Shown here piece after piece: positions 61,032-64,000 of a stretch of DNA of 64,000 nt. This DNA comes from Nemopilema nomurai (Eukaryota > Cnidaria > Scyphozoa > Rhizostomeae > Rhizostomatidae): positions 7,486,880-7,550,879 of the forward strand of contig ML133383.1 in the NCBI GenBank assembly GCA_003864495.1. Direction: 5' to 3'. How positions within the stretch are numbered: position 1 is the stretch's first letter; each line of letters starts with the position of its first letter. The notes beneath the pieces are model-generated. The model was given only the letters and a program-made list of their open reading frames with translations, was not told where the DNA came from and did no database searches. The translations under genes and the position numbers were made by a program.

Positions 61032-64000
61032 ATACGGGAAGGAGCGTCGGCCCTAAGAGCGACAGAAAAGCCAGGTGTCCCCCTTAATAAGGTTGACAAG
61101 CCAACCAAGAAACGAACAAGTGGGACAACCGGAAGTGTGTTCAAGTCAGCAGAGCTTTCCAACCGGAGTGCCAGCTCTGACCCGCAGGCTACAGGCAACC
61201 CATTGGCACCGAGCAACGTGACTGGTACTTTGGTATCCACCAGGAAATCTTCACAGACACCTAATGCGGTCAGGACTACTGCCAGAACGGAGACAACTTC
61301 GCCACGGGGTTGGCAGGGGACCCGAAGCACCTCCAAGGGTGTTCTGGAGACTACAGAGCAGTCGACAGAATTACTCATCACTACACCTAGGTCAATCACA
61401 GAGGAGAAAACTAGAGAAAAAAGTAATGTACCGCTAACTTCAGGTAGCACAACGGAAATAAAAGTAAGCACGGATATAACTAAAGCATCGCAGGGTGTCA
61501 AGGAAGATGAAGCTGCAACAAAAGAGAAAGAGGTGCAGACAACAGTATCGTCAAGAAAAGACACAGCAGTGGAACCAACAACAAGGTTGACCACAAATAG
61601 TCCAAGAAAAGAAGAATTGCTGTTGACAACTACGGTTAAACCGACTATTCTCAATACTGCAAAAAGCTCGTGGAAGAGATTCTCAAGTATCTCGTCTGGT
61701 ACAGTACAAAGTGGAGTGTTTATTGTTTGGGGAAAAAGGGTTAGAAAAGTCCGACCAAATGGGCAAATTCGCAACAAAACCAAACCGGCGCCAACAACTG
61801 CTAAAACGCCAACTATGTCTATCATTAAATCTACAAAAATGGTCACAAGCGATTATGTTCCACCTAATCCAGTTTCAAGACAACAAACTATATCCGCAAG
61901 GAAGACTACTTTTTCAAAGACTACCAAGACCGTTACGACTGAGGCAGTTACCACCAAGGCTGCTGCTACGGAAGAAGTAACTGATGCAGTAACAACTGAA
62001 GCCCCGACAACAGAGGCTGTTGCGACTGAGGCAATGACCACCAAGGCTGCTGCCACCGAAGAAGTAACTGATGCAGTAACAACTGAAGCCCCGACAACAG
62101 AGGCCGTTACGACTGAGGCAATGACCACCAAGGCTGCTGCCACCGAAGAAGTAACTGATGCAGTAACAACTGAAGCCCGACAACAGAGGCAGTTGCGACT
62201 GAGGCAGTTACCACAAAGGCTGCTGCTACGGAAGAAGTAACTGATGCAATAACAACTGAAGCTCCTACAACAGTGGCCGTTACGACTGAGGCAATGACCA
62301 CCAAGGCTGCTGCCACCGAAGAAGTAACTGATGCAGTAACAACTGAAGCTCCTACAACAGTGGCCGTTACGACTGAGGCAATGACCACCAAGGCTGCTGC
62401 CACCGAAGAAGTAACTGATGCAGTAACAACTGAAGCCCCGACAACAGAGGCTGTTGCGACTGAGGCAATGACCACCAAGGCTGCTGCCACCGAAGAAGTA
62501 ACTGATGCAGTAACAACTGAAGCCCCGACAACAGAGGCAGTTGCGACTGAGGCAGTTACCACAAAGGCTGCTGCTACGGAAGAAGTAACTGATGCAATAA
62601 CAACTGAAGCTCCTACAACAGTGGCCGTTACGACTGAGGCAATGACCACCAAGGCTGCTGCCACCGAAGAAGTAACTGATGCAGTAACAACTGAAGCCCC
62701 GACAACAGAGGCTGTTGCGACTGAGGCAATGACCACCAAGGCTGCTGCCACCGAAGAAGTAACTGATGCAGTAACAACTGAAGCCCCGACAACAGAGGCT
62801 GTTGCGACTGAGGCAATGACCACCAAGGCTGCTGCACCGAAGAAGTAACTCATGCAGTAACAACTGAAGCCCCGCCAACAGAGGCTGTTGCGACTGAGGC
62901 AATGACCACAAAGGCTGCTGCCACCGAAGAAGTAACTGATGCAGTAACAACTGAAGCCCCAACAACAGAGGCCGTTACGACTGAGGCAGTTACCACCAAG
63001 GCTGCTGCCACCGAAGAAGTAACTGATGCAGTAACAACTGAAGCCCCAACAACAGAGGCAGTTGCGACCGAGGCAGTTACCACAAAGGCTGCTGCAACTG
63101 AAGAAGTAACTGATGCAGTAACAACTGGATCCCCAACAACAGAGGCCGTTACGACTGAGGCGGTTACCACCATTGCTGCTGCCACCGAAGAAGTAACTGA
63201 TGCAGTAACAACTGAAGCCCCAATAACAGAGGCAGTTACCACCAAGGCTGCTGCCAGAGAAGAAGTAACTGATGCAGTAACAACTGAAGCCCCAATAACA
63301 GAGGCAGTTACCGCCAAGGCTGCTGCCAGAGAAGAAGTAACTGATGCAGTAACAACTGAAGCCCCAATAACAGAGGCAGTTACGACTGAGGCAGTTACCA
63401 CAAAGGCTGCTGCCAGAGAAGAAGTAACTGATGCAGTAACAACCAAAGCCCCAACGACAGAGGCAGTTACGACTGAGGCAGTTACCACAAAGGCTGCTGC
63501 CAGAGAAGAAGTAACTGATGCAGTAACAACTGAAGCCCCAATAACAGAGGCAGTTGCGACCGAGGCAGTTACAACAAAGGCTGCTGCAACTGAAGAATTA
63601 ACTGATGCAGTAACAACTGAAGCTCCAATAACAGAGGCCGTTACGACTGAGGCAATGACCACCAAGGCTGCTGCCACCGAAGAAGTAACTGATGCAGTAA
63701 CAACCAAAGCTCCGACAACAGAGGCATTTGCGACCGAGGCAATTACCACAAAGGCGGCTGCTATTAAAGAAATAACTGATGCAGGTACAACCGAAGCTCC
63801 TACAACAGAGGCAGTTGCGACCGAGGTACTTACTACAAAGGCTGCTGCCACTGAAGAAGTAACTGATGCAGTAACAACTGAAGCCCCGACAACAGAGGCA
63901 GTTGCGACCGAGGGACTTACCACCAAGGCTGCTGCCACCGAAGAAGTAACTGATGCAGTAACAACTGAAGCCCCAATAACAGAGGCAGTTACCACCAAGG
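61032..64000 (+). CDS. TSPN/mucin-like secreted protein, exon 3: Ser/Thr stalk and 29-residue repeats (partial)
   Basis: The exon opens at ATTTTAG|ATACGGG in phase 0 and is still open at the window edge. Residues 227-526 form a Ser/Thr/Lys-rich, probably disordered stalk without cysteines. It contains a short hydrophobic and basic patch, GVFIVWGKRVRKVRP, ending near residue 468; R464-K-V-R467 would suit a furin-type protease. From residue 527 (61932) a 29-residue repeat follows, roughly TTEAPTTEAV, then ATEAMTTKAA, then ATEEVTDAV. It has 9 Thr, 8 Ala and 6 acidic residues per unit, the make-up of an O-glycosylated mucin domain. As given, the frame breaks twice by loss of one C, at 62176-62178 and at 62835. 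Each break shifts the repeat frame; read as given, the protein stops at 62238-62240. The C-terminus is outside the window. A secreted matrix, mucus or coat protein is inferred. Confidence 0.8.
61932..64000 (+). repeat. 87-bp coding minisatellite, at least 24 units
   Basis: The motif GAAGAAGTAACTGATGCA recurs, with variants, at 61971, 62058, 62145, 62231, 62318, 62405, 62492, 62579, 62666, 62753, 62839, 62926, 63013, 63100, 63187, 63259, 63331, 63418, 63505, 63592, 63679, 63766, 63853 and 63940. Spacing is 87 bp (29 codons) except for a single 88 at the start, two 86-bp steps caused by one-base losses, and two 72-bp steps caused by loss of five codons. Units up to about 62840 are almost identical; later ones carry more substitutions. 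The array continues past the window edge. Confidence 0.97.

Noticed and set aside
61028..61846. 272-codon minus-strand ORF over the stalk region
   Set aside because: Antisense of a Thr/Ser/Lys-rich coding exon, whose codons give few stops in reverse. The hydrophobic translation has no motif, and the plus-strand exon explains the sequence.
61853..63998. Long minus-strand ORFs (370, 248 and 382 codons) across the repeat array
   Set aside because: They are antisense shadows. An 87-bp repeat without stops in one reverse frame stays open indefinitely, and the translations are monotonous Val/Ala/Ser repeats. The plus strand has the splice site, the domain link and the sensible stalk sequence.
1..64000. 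CRISPR arrays, rRNA genes, functional tRNA genes, reverse transcriptase or integrase ORFs
   Set aside because: Looked for direct-repeat/spacer patterns, complete tRNA cloverleafs and retroelement motifs such as YADD; none was found. The tandem repeats have no unique spacers.

Overview
This is animal (metazoan) genomic DNA. It is AT-rich, has spliced genes with canonical GT/AG introns and an intron of about 20 kb, carries an extracellular-matrix type domain, and holds several families of short inverted-repeat transposons. There are no operons, ribosome binding sites or prokaryotic gene blocks. A marine invertebrate such as a cnidarian would fit, but this is an inference from gene style and repeat types. 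Nothing seen fixes the species.

The first 37 kb is gene-poor. It holds three weak coding candidates: a possible small internal exon at 26426-26533, a minus-strand signal-peptide ORF at 32470-32661, and an unrecognised ORF just before 37461. It also holds non-autonomous DNA transposons: a TA-flanked MITE family at 14450 and 34583 with a solo end at 6405, a pogo/Tc1-like remnant at 21685, and a 281-bp MITE at 32749. There is a very long poly-G tract at 26577.

The right part, from 37469 to the window end, is one plus-strand gene that runs off the window. Exon 1 (37469-38074) encodes a signal peptide and most of a thrombospondin N-terminal-like laminin-G (TSPN) domain. Exon 2 (58004-58075) finishes that domain and supplies its second cysteine. 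Exon 3 (from 61032) encodes a Ser/Thr-rich stalk followed by at least 24 copies of a 29-residue Thr/Ala/Glu repeat. All three junctions are phase 0. The predicted product is a secreted, mucin-like matrix or coat protein with a TSPN head. Two separate one-base losses in the repeat array break the frame as given.

Intron 1 (38075-58003) holds a third copy of the MITE family, a 358-bp foldback element, two minisatellites, a tRNA-Leu-like sequence, and, on the minus strand just before exon 2, a GC-richer ORF that may be the first exon of another gene.
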